DNA of 64,000 nucleotides from contig NC_031782.1 in the NCBI RefSeq assembly GCF_001522545.3, forward strand, positions 15,782,705-15,846,704, read 5' to 3'. Below are positions 49,301 through 55,039 of this stretch, piece by piece (positions within the stretch are counted from its first letter, which is position 1; every line of letters starts with the position of its first letter). The notes beneath the pieces are model-generated. The model saw only the letters and a program-made list of their open reading frames with translations. It made no database searches and was not told the origin of the DNA. Source of the DNA: Parus major (taxonomy: Eukaryota > Chordata > Aves > Passeriformes > Paridae). The position numbers were made by a program, and so were the translations under genes.

Positions 49301-52300
49301 TGCACAGGGAGTGGGGACAGTGCTGCTGGGAGGTGACATCATGGGAGGCCACCTCCATCAGGGACATCCTGTGCAGAGCCATGAGGGCTTGGAATGGAAT
49401 GGAAGAACATTTCCAGGTGTCCACAGCACAGTGGCCAAGCTGCCTCTCCTGGGAACACTGCCCCTTTCCCTGGCTGGGGACACACCTTTGGAGTCTCTGG
49501 CACCCCAGGGTGCAGCGTGGGCTCTGTCCCTCTGTCCCCAGGGCCAGCACAGGTCAGGGTTTCGGGGCTCTGCTTTCGGGGCAGCTGGCTGCAATGAGCT
49601 CTCCACAGGGAGGGAAGAAGGCTCTTTCTGATCCCAGCTCTGGGAAAGCATCTGGTTTTCCTCCCAGCTGCTGTCCCCACATTCCCATTCCCCATTTCCC
49701 CACGCTGCTGAGCCTCTCCAGTCCCTGCTGGCATGCTGTGCTCCCCTCCTCCCCTTTCCTGGACTTCTCTGCATCCTTTGCCGTGCTCTGCTGTGTCACA
49801 GCCCCACTGCCTCCCCTCCCAGAGCTGCTCCAGCACTTCCCTTCCCTTCCAAGACTGCATCATCCATCCCTGCTCTCCCTGCACTGATGCAAGACATGGG
49901 ATCAGGCTGGGGATGTTGCAGAAGGTGGCAATAAAGAACATGCTCAGGGCTGGCTCTCAGCCTCTGCTTGGAGCTCCCAGGCGTGCAGAGGGTGAGGGAA
50001 CCTCTGCCCGTCTCCTGCAGGACATGGAAGTGCTTTTGTCTTGCTCCCAAAGTGCCCCAGGGCTTTGCTGGGATCCCCCAGGAAGGTTTTGGAGGAGCCC
50101 AGCTCCTGCTCTGGTTGGGGAGAGAGTGAGACAGGAATAATTAGCAGCACCACCAATTTGTGCCTCTTCCCAGAGGAGCCAACCTGGCACCTCTGAGGGA
50201 GTCCTGGTGTAAAACCCCAGCCGTGACCCCCAAGAAACCAAAGGGATCCAGCTTTTACAGCTCTGGATTCATCCCTAAGGAGAAGAGTGCCCCGAGGCAG
50301 CTGACAAGGGGATGCCAGAGAGAGGCAAAGCTGCAGGAAGAGGGGAGCCAGGAGGATGTGAGGGTTGTGAATGCCCAAGAACCACTTCCCTGCCTGGGAA
50401 GCACAGTCTGGTGGCCTGGAATAACCAGGATGGGGCCAAAGCTCGGGAAAACACGGCAGCTGCACAAAGCTTTACTTGGCGTGGCCAGGACACCTTGATA
50501 CTGGAGAGGGTGTGGCCGTCCTCTTCAACCCCTGGGAATGTTGTCACATTCCAGGGCTTCAGAGGCACAAAAGTGCATTTTCGGTGGAGGAGGGATCCGA
50601 GATCCAGAGTACCCTTTGTGCACCCCGAGGCGTGGGCCTGCATCCTCACCACCCCACAAAATTGGGGAAAATTCCCATCAAAGAGGGATTTGTGCTTGGT
50701 GGCACATCAGAGTCCCTGAGCCACCAGCATGTGCTGGGAATTAGGCCATGGGGTCGTGTTTTCCCTCAGTCCCAGCTATTCAGGAATTCCACCCTGCCCC
50801 GTTCCGGGCTCATGGCACAGAATCCGCTCCTCCGAGCGAGGGGACAATGCTAGAAAAAGGCTTCAGTGCCAGGAGCAGACAATGGGAAAAGCAGAATAAA
50901 AAACCCTGAACACAGCGTTCCTGCTTGATCCTGCCATTCCCAAGCTGCTGCTGGCACGAGGAAATCTCCGTAGCTTTGTTCCCTGCAGAGGTGGATTTTA
51001 TTTCAGCCCTGCCAGTCCCCTCTGTGGGCTCGGCAAAGCTCCTTCTGCCCCAGGAAGAGGAGATGGCTCCAGTCCACTCCCCTGGGAGCACAGAGTGCCA
51101 GGGCCCTTCTGGAAGAGGAAAGGATGTCCAGGAGGAAAGTTGGTGAGGAAAGGATGGCAATAATTCCTGTTGGACAGAAGGGAAAGACCACAAAGTGGCA
51201 GAGCCATTGTGTGGCCACTGGAGCATCCTGTGGTCCTGACAGGAAAACCTGACAGATCCTCCTGGATTCAGATTCCATTCTCTGCTTCCACTTGCCTGGA
51301 GAGCGGGGATGAAAACGGAGCTGTTGTGCCTCTGCTTTTGTATGTGACACAGGAGAGAGGACGGAGGTGATTCCCTGGGAAGCAGAGCCAGCCCCACGGC
51401 CGTGTCCTGCCAAGCTGTGCCCTCATGCTGCCCGTGTCCTGTGCTGCTTTTGTGCTGCTGTTTTTTGTCCCCGCAGCGCGAGCATGGCTGTCCCCTGCAC
51501 CGTGAGGAGCGTCCCGCTGTGATGTGTGGTGTGTGTGTGTCCGTGGGTGTATCCATGTGTGTGTCCATGTGTGTATCCATGTGTGTGTCCATGTGTGTGT
51601 CCGTGTGTGTATCCATGTGTGTATCCATGTGTGTATCCATGTCTGTATCCATGTGTGTATCCATGTGTGTATCCATGTCTGTATCCATGTCTGTATCCAT
51701 GTCTATATCCATGTCTGTATCCATGTCTGTCCCTCTGTGTGTGCACAGCCACAACCCCTCAGCTTCTGGTGGCACCACCCCGGCGGTTTCCAGCGTTCCC
51801 ATGTGAGTCCCGCGACTCCAGGGAGGATTGGGATCAGGATAAAGCTGGAGCCAGGAGTGAGGGAGGAGCAGCGGTTGCCGAGCGGCCTCCGGGAGGCTGG
51901 AGCAGGGCCAGGAGGGGCTGAGGAGGGGAGCAGGGGGACAGGGGGTGTCAGAGGCTGAAGGGGGTGTGGAGGCCGGGGCTGTGCACTGATGTGACGCTGT
52001 CGTCCTTTTTCTGCCCCTCATCAGAGTCCCCCGAGCGGAGCAGGCTGTGAAGGGGGGCTGCCATCAGGTATGTCCATGTGGCTCCCACCAGCATATCCCA
52101 GCTTCCAAGGGGAGCTCCTGTGGGCACCAGGGATGGAATGTGGGAGCAGGCCCCAGGGGGAAACTGGCCTGCCTTTGGGGACAGTCAATGGGGGCTGTTT
52201 TAGGGCAAGACGTGCTCACACAATGCTTGGCTGCTGACTTTGCCCCTTCATCCATGCCGGTGTCAAGCATTCCCAGCATTGCCTGGAGCCTCCTCCTGCA

Positions 52301-54185
52301 TCCTGTGTGTGAAAGCTGTGCCAGGGTGACCTGGGTGTGTAGCAGTCCCGAACGGGGAGTGATGGCCAGGGCAAAAACCCCACCATGGTGCTCTGGTTTG
52401 CTTCTTCCCAGGGCTCAGGGAGTGCCCGTGGGTCTGCCCTGATTTTGGGATGAGGGAATCGTGCAGACCAGTGTGTGTCCAGTGGGAAGGGGGTGCCCCA
52501 CATGTCTCAGGTCCCCAAAGCTCCTGAGCATCTCCCTGCATCAGTGGAGAGAGCTCCACGGTGGTTGAGATGCAGAGAGGATTTTTGGGAACCACAGGGA
52601 CATCTGGAAGTCCGAGCAGCCCCAAGGTCATGAACAGCCCCTGCTTCCACCCCAGCATCAGCACCAGGCTGGGTCTGCTTGTGGCAGCAGGCAGCGACGT
52701 GTCCCAGGACACCGTGTGGTGTCCCAAACTGGGACAGGAATCAAGGAATGGCTCGTGACTGGGATGGCTCTTGGAGGGACACTCAGCTCTGCATGGAAGT
52801 GCCAAATTCTGGCCTCAGAAGCCTCATGGCAGGTGCTGCTTGTGCCAAAGACACCTGGCCAAGGCTCAGGGACACCTGGGGCAGGGGGTGGCTGGTGTGT
52901 GAGGACACCAGTCTGGACTGGTGTAACTGGTGCTCAGAGTCCTGGCTGAGCTGTGGTGCCCTCGGGTGCTGGGCTCCCTCAGGGCCAGGGGTTTGGTGCA
53001 CAGGGCACCCCTGGCATCTCCGCAGGCCACCCCACGGCATCTCCAGCCTCTCTGGGGGTGGGCATGGCTTTGCCTCTGTGTGCTCGGGGATTTCAGGCTC
53101 CACAAGAGACCAGGACTTCTGGCTGGGTTTGTGGCTCCCACTGAGGGGGCCAGGGGAGGCTGGGATGTGGCCTGGAATGCCTGGTGGGAGCAGGGCAGGG
53201 ATGCCCGAGGATGCTGCCCAGGACACATGGCTGTGCCTCAGGGCTGAGCCCAGGGCAGTTCTGGCTCTGCACAGTGAAGCCATGGGTGGTGCCCAGTGGG
53301 AATTCCTGGAGCTTAGCAGCTTCCAGGTGCTACCTAAACTTCTGGGATCACAAGCCTGGTGTGGCAGCGTGTGTCCTGCTGTGCAAATCCAAGCTGTGGA
53401 GCTTCCCTGTGTGATCCTGGTCTCCAAAGGGGCTTGGGGAGCTCTGCCCTGTGCTCTGCCTCCTGTTTCTCTGTGCCTCTGGTTTCCCTCCCAGCTCTGC
53501 TTTGCTCCCTGGCTGTCTGTGGGTCCGGCTCCTGGGGTGTCCATGGGTCCAGCTCCCAGGGTGTCTGTGGGTCCAGCTCCCAGAGCATCCCTGAGTCCAG
53601 CTCACAGGGTGTCCATGGGTCCAGCTCACGGTGTGTCCGTGGGTCCGGCTCCTGGGGTGTCTGTGGGTCCAGCTGTCCCTGCCAGCGTGGGTAGGACAGG
53701 CTGTCCAGGTCCAGTGCCTGCTGCTCACCCCTGTGCTCCATGCCTGCATCCCCAGGCAGAGTTCCCGGGGGTGACACCGCTGTCCCTTGTTCCCCGCAGA
53801 TCTCCGGCCTCTGCCCGATGTAGCCATGACTGGGACCTGCACCCGGGAGTGCACAGAGTTCGGCCACTCCGACACCTGCTGGATGCCCGGCCAGTCCTCC
53901 CCCAGCCGCAGGCCCAAGAACGCCCTCAAACTCTCCACTTTTGTGCCTTACCAAGACAGAGGGAGTCAAGAGCAAGTCGGGAACGGCAGCCCCAGACTGT
54001 CGGAAGAGCGCAGCACCAAAATGGCCAACCTCCGCCTGCTCCCCACGTACAGTGCCTTCTCCAATAGTAGCCATGAGCCCTGCAAGGACTCTCCCATGGA
54101 GGAAATTCCTCTCACCCAGACCTCGGACTTCCAGCCAGCCACCACCCCGTCGGCCCAGACCACCAAGAGGGAGATCTACCTGTGA
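7252..54185 (+). CDS. PCDH1: Protocadherin-1, whole coding region (joined exons 7252-8049, 9576-11768, 27749-27968, 53800-54185)
   Basis: This is a single-pass membrane cell-adhesion protein of the delta-1 protocadherin family, acting at cell-cell contacts. The joined exons give 1198 aa; human PCDH1 long form is about 1237 aa as I recall. Seen in the translation: signal peptide 1 to about 21; seven cadherin repeats separated by DxNDNxP calcium-binding linkers at residues 125-131, 237-243, 344-350, 463-469, 569-575 and 672-678; a hydrophobic transmembrane segment at about 817-839; and a basic juxtamembrane start RYCRQREAK. The tail has a lysine/serine/proline-rich stretch (865-887), the conserved CM1/CM2 area (about 925-985), RRVTF (CM3) at 1001-1005, and the C-terminus KREIYL. 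Splice phases are 0, 0 and 1, and all junctions are GT-AG. The family call rests on near-identity to PCDH1 as I remember it, including [25 protein letters not shown] and [12 protein letters not shown]. Other delta-1 members (PCDH7, 9, 11) fit less well. Confidence 0.96.
8050..9575 (+). other. PCDH1: Intron 2, including an AT-rich island
   Basis: The donor is GTGAGT at 8050 and the acceptor CTCTGTCCCCCAG at 9575; the intron is phase 0 and splits EC3 early. Most of it is GC-rich, but about 8620-9040 is clearly more AT-rich and contains CATCTG and CAGCTG E-boxes, AGATAA/TTATCT GATA-type sites and TAATTC. I see no transposon in it. Confidence 0.9.
8620..9040. promoter_or_regulatory. Candidate intronic regulatory island in intron 2
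   Basis: Base composition drops sharply in G+C compared with both flanks. The segment carries E-boxes (CATCTG twice, CAGCTG), GATA-type sites (TTATCT, AGATAA) and homeodomain-like TAAT cores, and lacks repeat signatures. These are short motifs that occur by chance; the call rests on their density and the compositional break, not on conservation, which I cannot see. Confidence 0.3.
9576..11768 (+). CDS. PCDH1: PCDH1 coding exon B: EC3-EC7, transmembrane helix, proximal cytoplasmic tail
   Basis: This exon has 731 codons, phase 0 at both ends (residues 267-997 of the protein). It completes EC3 and encodes EC4 to EC7, with linkers DMNDNAP 344-350, DVNDNAP 463-469, DRNDNDP 569-575 and DENDNAP 672-678. 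N-glycosylation sequons occur at NIS (368), NFS (583), NGT (627), NAT (685), NET (778) and NRT (783). The transmembrane helix (about 817-839) starts [13 protein letters not shown] and is followed by the basic stop-transfer RYCRQREAK. The tail carries a Lys/Ser-rich stretch (865-887) and the conserved delta-1 CM1/CM2 area with [17 protein letters not shown] and [10 protein letters not shown]. The exon ends at AAG CAG, from which two alternative continuations are possible. Confidence 0.97.
11769..11846 (+). CDS. PCDH1: PCDH1 short-isoform C-terminus by read-through of the exon B donor
   Basis: If the GTAGGA donor at 11769 is not used, translation continues for 25 codons (starting VGELILRP, ending GAIWTEVWE) to TGA at 11844-11846, giving a 1022-aa protein. 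The final GAIWTEVWE matches the end of the human short isoform as I remember it, although the residues just before it differ. Preservation of that nonapeptide in what is otherwise intron argues that the isoform is real. It lacks CM3 (RRVTF) and the DTCWMPGQ region. A polyadenylation signal lies 1.2 kb downstream. Confidence 0.85.
   Translation, partial: VGELILRPAAAPPLHRGAIWTEVWE
11847..13065 (+). other. PCDH1: 3' UTR of PCDH1 short isoform
   Basis: This sequence runs from the TGA at 11846 to just beyond the AATAAA at 13040-13045. It is GC-rich with no interspersed repeat that I recognise. In the long isoform it is the first part of intron 3. The cleavage site is estimated 15-25 bases after the signal. 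Confidence 0.75.
13040..13045 (+). terminator. PCDH1: Polyadenylation signal of the short isoform (AATAAA)
   Basis: A canonical AATAAA is followed within 30 bases by T/G-rich sequence (GTTTTCTATTTTTG then GGTTGTGCC), the usual arrangement for cleavage and polyadenylation. It is the first AATAAA after the read-through stop. Confidence 0.8.
13347..13374. repeat. (CA)n microsatellite
   Basis: A pure CA dinucleotide run is followed by imperfect CAGAGACACACACAGAG. It is probably polymorphic in length. Confidence 0.95.
14640..14770. promoter_or_regulatory. Candidate intronic regulatory island
   Basis: A short AT-rich segment stands in GC-rich intron, with ATTAATTA, GGAATATTG, GTAATGG and CATAAATTG. 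There is no repeat signature. This is a weak call from composition and homeodomain-like cores only. Confidence 0.2.
16415..16528 (+). repeat. 19-bp minisatellite, 6 copies
   Basis: There are six head-to-tail copies of GTCCCCGAGGTCCCCGTGT with C/T variants (GTCCCTGAGG, CCCTGTGT, CCCGCAT). It is unrelated in sequence to the other 19-bp array at 1970. Confidence 0.95.
17547..17766 (+). mobile_element. CR1 LINE 3' end, sense orientation
   Basis: The segment reads in the CR1 3' order: GGGATATTGGGCAG, GCCCAGAGCAGCTGGGGCTG, CCCTGGATCCCTGGCAGTG, CAAGGCCAGGCTGGACGGGG, GGGAGGTGTCATGGCAGGGG, GGTTCCTTCCAACTCAAATC and the tail ATTCCACGATTCTATTC. It is 5'-truncated, as nearly all CR1 copies are, and non-coding. 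Confidence 0.93.
19460..20340. promoter_or_regulatory. AT-rich single-copy-looking block, candidate enhancer region
   Basis: Nearly 900 bp lack any sizeable open frame in six frames, which is unusual in this GC-rich window. The block is AT-rich and without repeat signatures. Motifs include a perfect octamer ATGCAAAT at 20166-20173, TTTGGCGGC (E2F-like), GATTTATT, CTAATTGCG and several CATATT/TTATTT runs. Old conserved non-coding elements often look like this, but conservation is not visible here. Confidence 0.3.
21866..22040 (-). mobile_element. CR1 LINE fragment, minus orientation
   Basis: The + strand shows the complement of a CR1 3' end: AGGGTCATTAAGGCTGGAAA, GACCTCCAAGGTCATCAAG, CACCTCCAGGGACAACGATT, CCACCACCCTCTTTCCAG and CATGAAGGAATTTTTCCCAG. 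It is divergent and truncated. Confidence 0.88.
22231..22508. other. Assembly gap (N)
   Basis: This run of N lies in intron 3. The right flank has two imperfect copies of GGGCAGCAGG-type sequence (GGAAGGGCAGCAGGGCTG, GGAAGGGGCAGCAGGACTG), so a short tandem repeat may lie in the gap. Confidence 0.99.
23040..23480. other. AT-rich block, origin unclear
   Basis: The segment is markedly AT-rich, with AATCAATAAATACTG, AATTAGGAGAAATTAG, AATCAATTATTACAAAG and TTGTTAATTATGG, and no open frame of note. It could be part of an old LTR or other transposon, or a single-copy regulatory block. I cannot tell which. Confidence 0.4.
23950..24155 (+). mobile_element. CR1 LINE 3' end, sense orientation
   Basis: CR1 3' landmarks appear in order: GGACAGCAGCAGGAATTTC, GAGCTGCCCAGGGAGGTTTG, CCCATCCCTGGAGGCGTTCA, GATGACCTTGGAGGGCTTTT, CCAACCTGGGATTCTGGGAT. 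Same subfamily as the copy at 42355 by wording (CAGCAGGAATTTCCCCATGG in both). Confidence 0.9.
25490..25615 (+). mobile_element. CR1 LINE 3' end, sense, short fragment
   Basis: Only the last about 120 bp remain: CCATCCTGGAAATGGCCAAG, GCCAGGCTGGACAGGGCTTG, GTGGAAGGTGTTGAGATGAG, CTTTAGGGCCCTTCCAGATC, then CCATGATTG. Confidence 0.85.
26240..26600 (-). mobile_element. Old CR1-like LINE reverse-transcriptase relic, minus orientation
   Basis: Read on the minus strand, this segment keeps recognisable LINE reverse-transcriptase text: [14 protein letters not shown], then [18 protein letters not shown], then a remnant of the GFVxNKSCxxxL box, and farther on [10 protein letters not shown]. These are the regular landmarks of CR1/L3-type RT (LPEDWK, NYRPVSLTSVPGK, CQTNL, FDTVSH). 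The frame is broken by stops and shifts, so the element is dead. It differs from the young CR1 3' tails in being coding-derived, and may be much older. An A-rich run at 26610-26668 adjoins it. Confidence 0.85.
26610..26668. repeat. A-rich simple repeat
   Basis: Poly-A runs with scattered G (GAAAAAAAAAGAAAAAA) interrupt or border the reverse-transcriptase relic. Confidence 0.9.
27749..27968 (+). CDS. PCDH1: PCDH1 coding exon C: cytoplasmic tail with CM3 (RRVTF)
   Basis: The exon is 220 bp and gives residues 998-1070 plus the first base of codon 1071; it starts in phase 0 and ends in phase 1 (AACG|GTACGT). It opens [20 protein letters not shown], where RRVTF (1001-1005) is the CM3 motif of delta-1 protocadherins; in the family this RVxF-type motif docks protein phosphatase 1 alpha. 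The remainder ([36 protein letters not shown]) is close to human PCDH1 as I recall it. It is rich in Ser/Thr/Glu, a disordered regulatory tail. The exon sits 16 kb from exon B and 26 kb from the last exon, so its inclusion depends on long-range splicing. Confidence 0.96.
28227..28400 (+). repeat. 20-bp minisatellite just downstream of exon C
   Basis: About eight copies of CAGGTGGGTGTGGCAGGAAG occur, the first ones degenerate (ATAAGATGGGTATGGCAGGA). It starts about 260 bp after the exon C donor. Each unit contains CAGGTGGGT, which looks like a splice donor. Confidence 0.93.
30540..30790. promoter_or_regulatory. AT-rich island with MEF2-type site, candidate enhancer
   Basis: The segment has no open frame and no repeat signature. 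It contains CTATTTATAG at 30664-30673, a perfect MEF2 consensus, as well as GGTTATAAATATCC, AATCTGATAAGC (GATA-type) and CTTGATTAACAC. The call rests on motif quality and the compositional break with flanking GC-rich intron. Confidence 0.35.
32757..33105 (-). mobile_element. CR1 LINE 3' end, minus orientation
   Basis: The + strand shows the complement of CR1: GGGATCATGGAATGGTTTGG, CCCCTGCCATGGGCAAGGAC, GCCTGGCCTTGGGCACTGCC, GGATCCAGGGGCAGCCCCAG, GGGAACAATTCCTGCCCAAT, CCCTTTGGGCACTGGAAGGG. It is one of the longer copies here. Confidence 0.93.
35353..35372 (+). promoter_or_regulatory. Two adjacent POU/octamer motifs
   Basis: Perfect ATGCAAAT occurs at 35353-35360 and again at 35365-35372, 12 bp apart, preceded by a half match (TTGCAAATT) and followed by CATGCA. 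This is a homotypic cluster of the octamer bound by POU-family factors. It lies in intron 4; function is inference. Confidence 0.3.
35539..35598 (+). repeat. 14-bp G-rich minisatellite with G-quadruplex potential
   Basis: About four copies of GGGAGGGTGGGAAT occur head to tail. Runs of three or more G are separated by one or two bases over the whole stretch, which satisfies the usual G-quadruplex pattern many times on the coding (non-template) strand. Confidence 0.92.
37930..38060. promoter_or_regulatory. AT-rich island with homeodomain-type sites
   Basis: TAATTAG at 37966-37972 and CAATTAG at 37981-37987 are about 15 bp apart, followed by GTAATTTTTATT and GTAAATTATTGC. There is no repeat signature and no open frame. 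Weak, motif-only call. Confidence 0.25.
40574..40980 (-). mobile_element. CR1 LINE 3' end, minus orientation
   Basis: The + strand reads CAGAATCGTGGAATTAAGGC, CCAACCATTCCCCCAGCACT, AAGTGCCACATCCACACAGC, GGGAAGAAATTTTCCCTGAT, TGTCCTTGTCCCCTGGGAGC, which is the complement of a CR1 3' end. It belongs to a different, older-looking subfamily than the copy at 32757. Confidence 0.92.
41536..41765 (+). mobile_element. CR1 LINE 3' end, sense orientation
   Basis: CR1 landmarks in order: CAGATTGGATATCAGGAAAA, TTGCCCCAGAGCAGCTGTGG, CCCTGGATCCCTGGAAGTGT, CCAAGGCCAGGCTGGACAAG, GGTTCCTTCCAACCCAAACT and the tail CCATGATCCTGTGATG. The LTR-like repeat begins soon after its tail. Confidence 0.93.
41840..42160 (-). 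mobile_element. LTR-like interspersed repeat, copy 1 (minus orientation probable)
   Basis: The segment shares about 100 bp of close similarity (42056-42153) with 47261-47365. Read on the minus strand it runs from CCCAAAGAGAACTGGGGACC through GGATGGATGTCCACAAAGG to an AATAAA-containing AT-rich part (GAATGAAATAAAAAAATC), which is the layout of an endogenous-retrovirus LTR. No retroviral gene is present. The class is inferred, and a non-LTR repeat is possible. Confidence 0.5.
42355..42822 (+). mobile_element. CR1 LINE 3' end, sense orientation, long copy
   Basis: It starts in the part upstream of the usual 3' truncation point (GGGCTGAGGGAGCTGGGAAG, CTCAGCCTGGAGAAAAGGAG) and continues through GGACAGCAGCAGGAATTTCC, CATCCCTGGAGGTGTCCCAG, GGGGTTTTCCAACCTCAGTG to CCTGGGATTCTGTG. 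Longest sense CR1 in the window. Confidence 0.93.
43150..43290. promoter_or_regulatory. Candidate regulatory island in intron 4
   Basis: TTTAATTAAATGATAAGG, GGAGATAAGTG, CCGGAAGTGG (ETS-type) and CTAATTAGC fall within 110 bp of otherwise GC-rich intron. The combination of GATA, ETS and homeodomain-type sites is suggestive only. Confidence 0.25.
43846..43940 (+). repeat. 33-bp minisatellite spanning a small gap
   Basis: The unit GAGCTCTGGGATGGGCATTC plus CCGTGTCCCCAGG repeats at 43846 and 43879. A 25-base N run (43890-43914) interrupts the second copy, and the third resumes with CATTCCCGTGTCCCCAGGG. The array looks collapsed in assembly. Confidence 0.85.
43890..43914. other. Assembly gap (25 N)
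   Basis: A short N run lies inside the 33-bp tandem repeat. Confidence 0.99.
45305..46555 (+). repeat. 30-31-bp minisatellite array spanning a large gap
   Basis: Units of the form AAAAGGGGAAACAGATCCCC followed by TGGGAGCCGGG repeat on both sides of an N gap: one unit left of it (45305-45342) and about sixteen to its right, degenerating toward 46555. A stray related unit is near 46716. The long Pro/Phe-rich minus-strand open frames here are products of the repeat. Confidence 0.95.
45343..46054. other. Assembly gap (N) inside the 30-bp array
   Basis: Both edges lie within the same tandem array, so the gap content is almost certainly more repeat units. Confidence 0.99.
47200..47365 (-). mobile_element. 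LTR-like interspersed repeat, copy 2
   Basis: The part 47261-47365 closely matches 42056-42153 (GTGGACATCCATCCT, GGTGGCCTCCCTCCTGGACA, TTTCCCAGTGCTCTGTGGTC, CCCAGTTCTCTTTGGGA). Just upstream it carries a CR1-like tail, TTCCATGATCCTGTGATCC, as does the region before copy 1. Element class uncertain. Confidence 0.5.
47640..47784 (+). mobile_element. CR1 LINE fragment, sense, running into a gap
   Basis: GAAGGGTCTGCAGGGACCAC, CGAGGAGCGGCTGAGGGCAC and TGGGCTGGTTCAGCTGCAGC match the internal CR1 text that normally precedes the 3' end. The remainder is lost in the N run. Confidence 0.8.
47785..48534. other. Assembly gap (N)
   Basis: The gap lies between a CR1 fragment and a pentanucleotide microsatellite. 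Confidence 0.99.
48535..48596 (+). repeat. Pentanucleotide microsatellite (AGGAC)n to (AGGAT)n
   Basis: About eight AGGAC units are followed by four AGGAT units and GGGATAGC variants. The array touches the N gap, so its full length is unknown. A single C-to-T change per unit marks the switch. Confidence 0.95.
48999..49120 (+). repeat. 14-15-bp minisatellite
   Basis: Alternating units GTGGGGACACACCT and GTGGGGACACTCCT, with occasional extra G, form a higher-order 28-29-bp repeat of about four copies. The wider region 48690-49240 also repeats GGCACCTGGAGG-like words. Confidence 0.93.
51530..51740 (+). repeat. 12-bp minisatellite (TGTGTGTATCCA)n
   Basis: About seventeen units occur, with GTGTCCA, GTATCCA and CTGTATCCA variants. 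The unit is divisible by three, so every frame stays open: one + frame reads CVSM over and over and a minus frame reads THGY/RHGY. It is non-coding intron. Confidence 0.96.
53521..53674 (+). repeat. 24-bp minisatellite 125 bp upstream of the last exon
   Basis: Six full copies and a partial of GGGTCCAGCTCCCAGGGTGT plus CTGT occur, with variants GGCTCCTGG and CTCACAGG. It ends 125 bp before the exon D acceptor, close enough to affect spacing to that splice site if copy number varies. Confidence 0.95.
53800..54185 (+). CDS. PCDH1: PCDH1 coding exon D: distal cytoplasmic tail and stop
   Basis: The exon completes codon 1071 (G+AT = Asp) and encodes to residue 1198, ending KREIYL and TGA at 54183-54185. 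Conserved text includes [44 protein letters not shown] and [11 protein letters not shown]. The acceptor GTTCCCCGCAG is good. The tail is cysteine-containing near its start and otherwise Ser/Pro-rich and probably disordered. It is present only in the long isoform. Compared with the human protein as I recall it, spacing is similar with a few short indels. Confidence 0.96.
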
Positions 54186-54574
54186 GGCTGGGCGTGGGGG
54201 GCAGGGAGCAGAGGCCAGAGGAACATTTTCCACTTCGATGATGCTTTATGGCTCCGGCCGCTTCTCCAGGCAGGGCGCTCTGCGGGGAGCAGGGCAGGGC
54301 GAGGCAGGGGTGAGAGGAGCGCCTTTTTAACCCCTTGTTGCCCGGGGCTGGGGGTGGGTGGGGAGGATGAAAAGCATCCCAACCCCGATTGCCGAGCATC
54401 CCGAACTGCTGCCGGGGAGGGCTGGGCAGGCTCCTGGTGCGGAGGGCACGGAGAAGGGAGAGAAGGGCTTACGTACCAAAGGTCCACGCAGAGCTGGTGG
54501 AGTTCCTGGGGCATAGGATGAGGAGTGTCCCCGAGCACGGGGAGCCAGCTGCCTGTCTCTTTGCTGTAGACTCC

Positions 54575-54582
54575 TGTAAATA
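54575..54582 (+). promoter_or_regulatory. Pumilio response element 1 (TGTAAATA)
   Basis: A perfect match to the PUM consensus UGUANAUA lies 390 bases into the long-isoform 3' UTR, in A/T-rich context (CTCCTGTAAATACGAATC). PUM proteins repress or destabilise mRNAs carrying such sites. Confidence 0.55.
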
Positions 54583-54639
54583 CGAATCTTATAGGAATGA
54601 CATTCAAGTCCTGCCTGATCGCAACTTTTTATTGTCCTT

Positions 54640-54776
54640 GAAACAACAACAACAACAACAAAAAAGACGTTTAAAGAGAAAACAAAAAGGAAAAAAAAAA
54701 AAGCAGAAAAAAAAGAGGAAAACAAAACAAAAAACAAAACAAAAAAAAAAAAAAGAGAGAGAGAGAAAAATATAAC
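54640..54776 (+). repeat. A-rich low-complexity run in the 3' UTR
   Basis: (AAC)n then poly-A runs interrupted by G and C (AAAACAAAACAAAAAAC) and a short GA repeat. It can cause internal oligo-dT priming in cDNA libraries and so mimic a polyadenylation site; no AATAAA precedes it closely. Confidence 0.9.
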
Positions 54777-54868
54777 AAACCACAGGGAGCAAGTTCCAGC
54801 TTTGAATGGTTTCCTGCGTGGAAGAGCCCCTGGGAGCGCAGCGTCCGGCCCGCACTCGTGTTCTATAT

Positions 54869-54876
54869 TGTAAATA
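54869..54876 (+). promoter_or_regulatory. Pumilio response element 2 (TGTAAATA)
   Basis: This is a second perfect UGUAAAUA, 294 bases after the first (TATATTGTAAATAGAGATG). Both are absent from the short isoform, whose 3' UTR is different. Confidence 0.55.
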
Positions 54877-55039
54877 GAGATGTGATCAGTCCCTGAAACA
54901 GCAGCTGGGGAGCTGGAGGAGAGGGGCAGCATCCTGGCCGGACTGTAGGGACTTCGCTATTTTTCAGCCTGGATCTCTTTCTGAACGTTGTCACTGTGCC
55001 CACAAGCTGCAGGGTCCCTAGGGACTGCCCGGTGCCATA

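Larger units (their letters stand above)
27969..53799 (+). other. PCDH1: Intron 4
   Basis: The intron is 25,831 bp, phase 1, GTACGT...TTGTTCCCCGCAG. It contains minisatellites (28227, 35539, 43846, 45305, 48535, 49000, 51530, 53521), CR1 fragments (32757, 40574, 41536, 42355, 47640), an LTR-like repeat in two copies (41840-42160, 47200-47365), and three N gaps. AT-rich islands lie near 30540-30790, 37930-38060 and 43150-43290. The stretches 28400-30500, 30800-32750, 33110-35340, 35600-37900, 38330-40560, 44100-45300, 46560-47190 and 49250-51500 look single-copy; I find no supportable gene, RNA gene or alternative exon in them. Confidence 0.95.

Noticed and set aside
47288..49550. Minus-strand frames of 600-680 aa
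   Set aside because: They span a 750-N gap and tandem repeats (AGGAC, GTGGGGACAC); no recognisable domain.
51423..51921. Repeat proteins CVSM... (+) and THGY/RHGY... (-)
   Set aside because: A 12-bp minisatellite keeps all frames open. No start context, splice sites or conserved flanks support coding.
52679..54067. 462-aa + frame overlapping the last PCDH1 exon
   Set aside because: It crosses the 24-bp minisatellite and the exon D acceptor and reads the true exon in another frame. The real frame is fixed by homology and splice phase.
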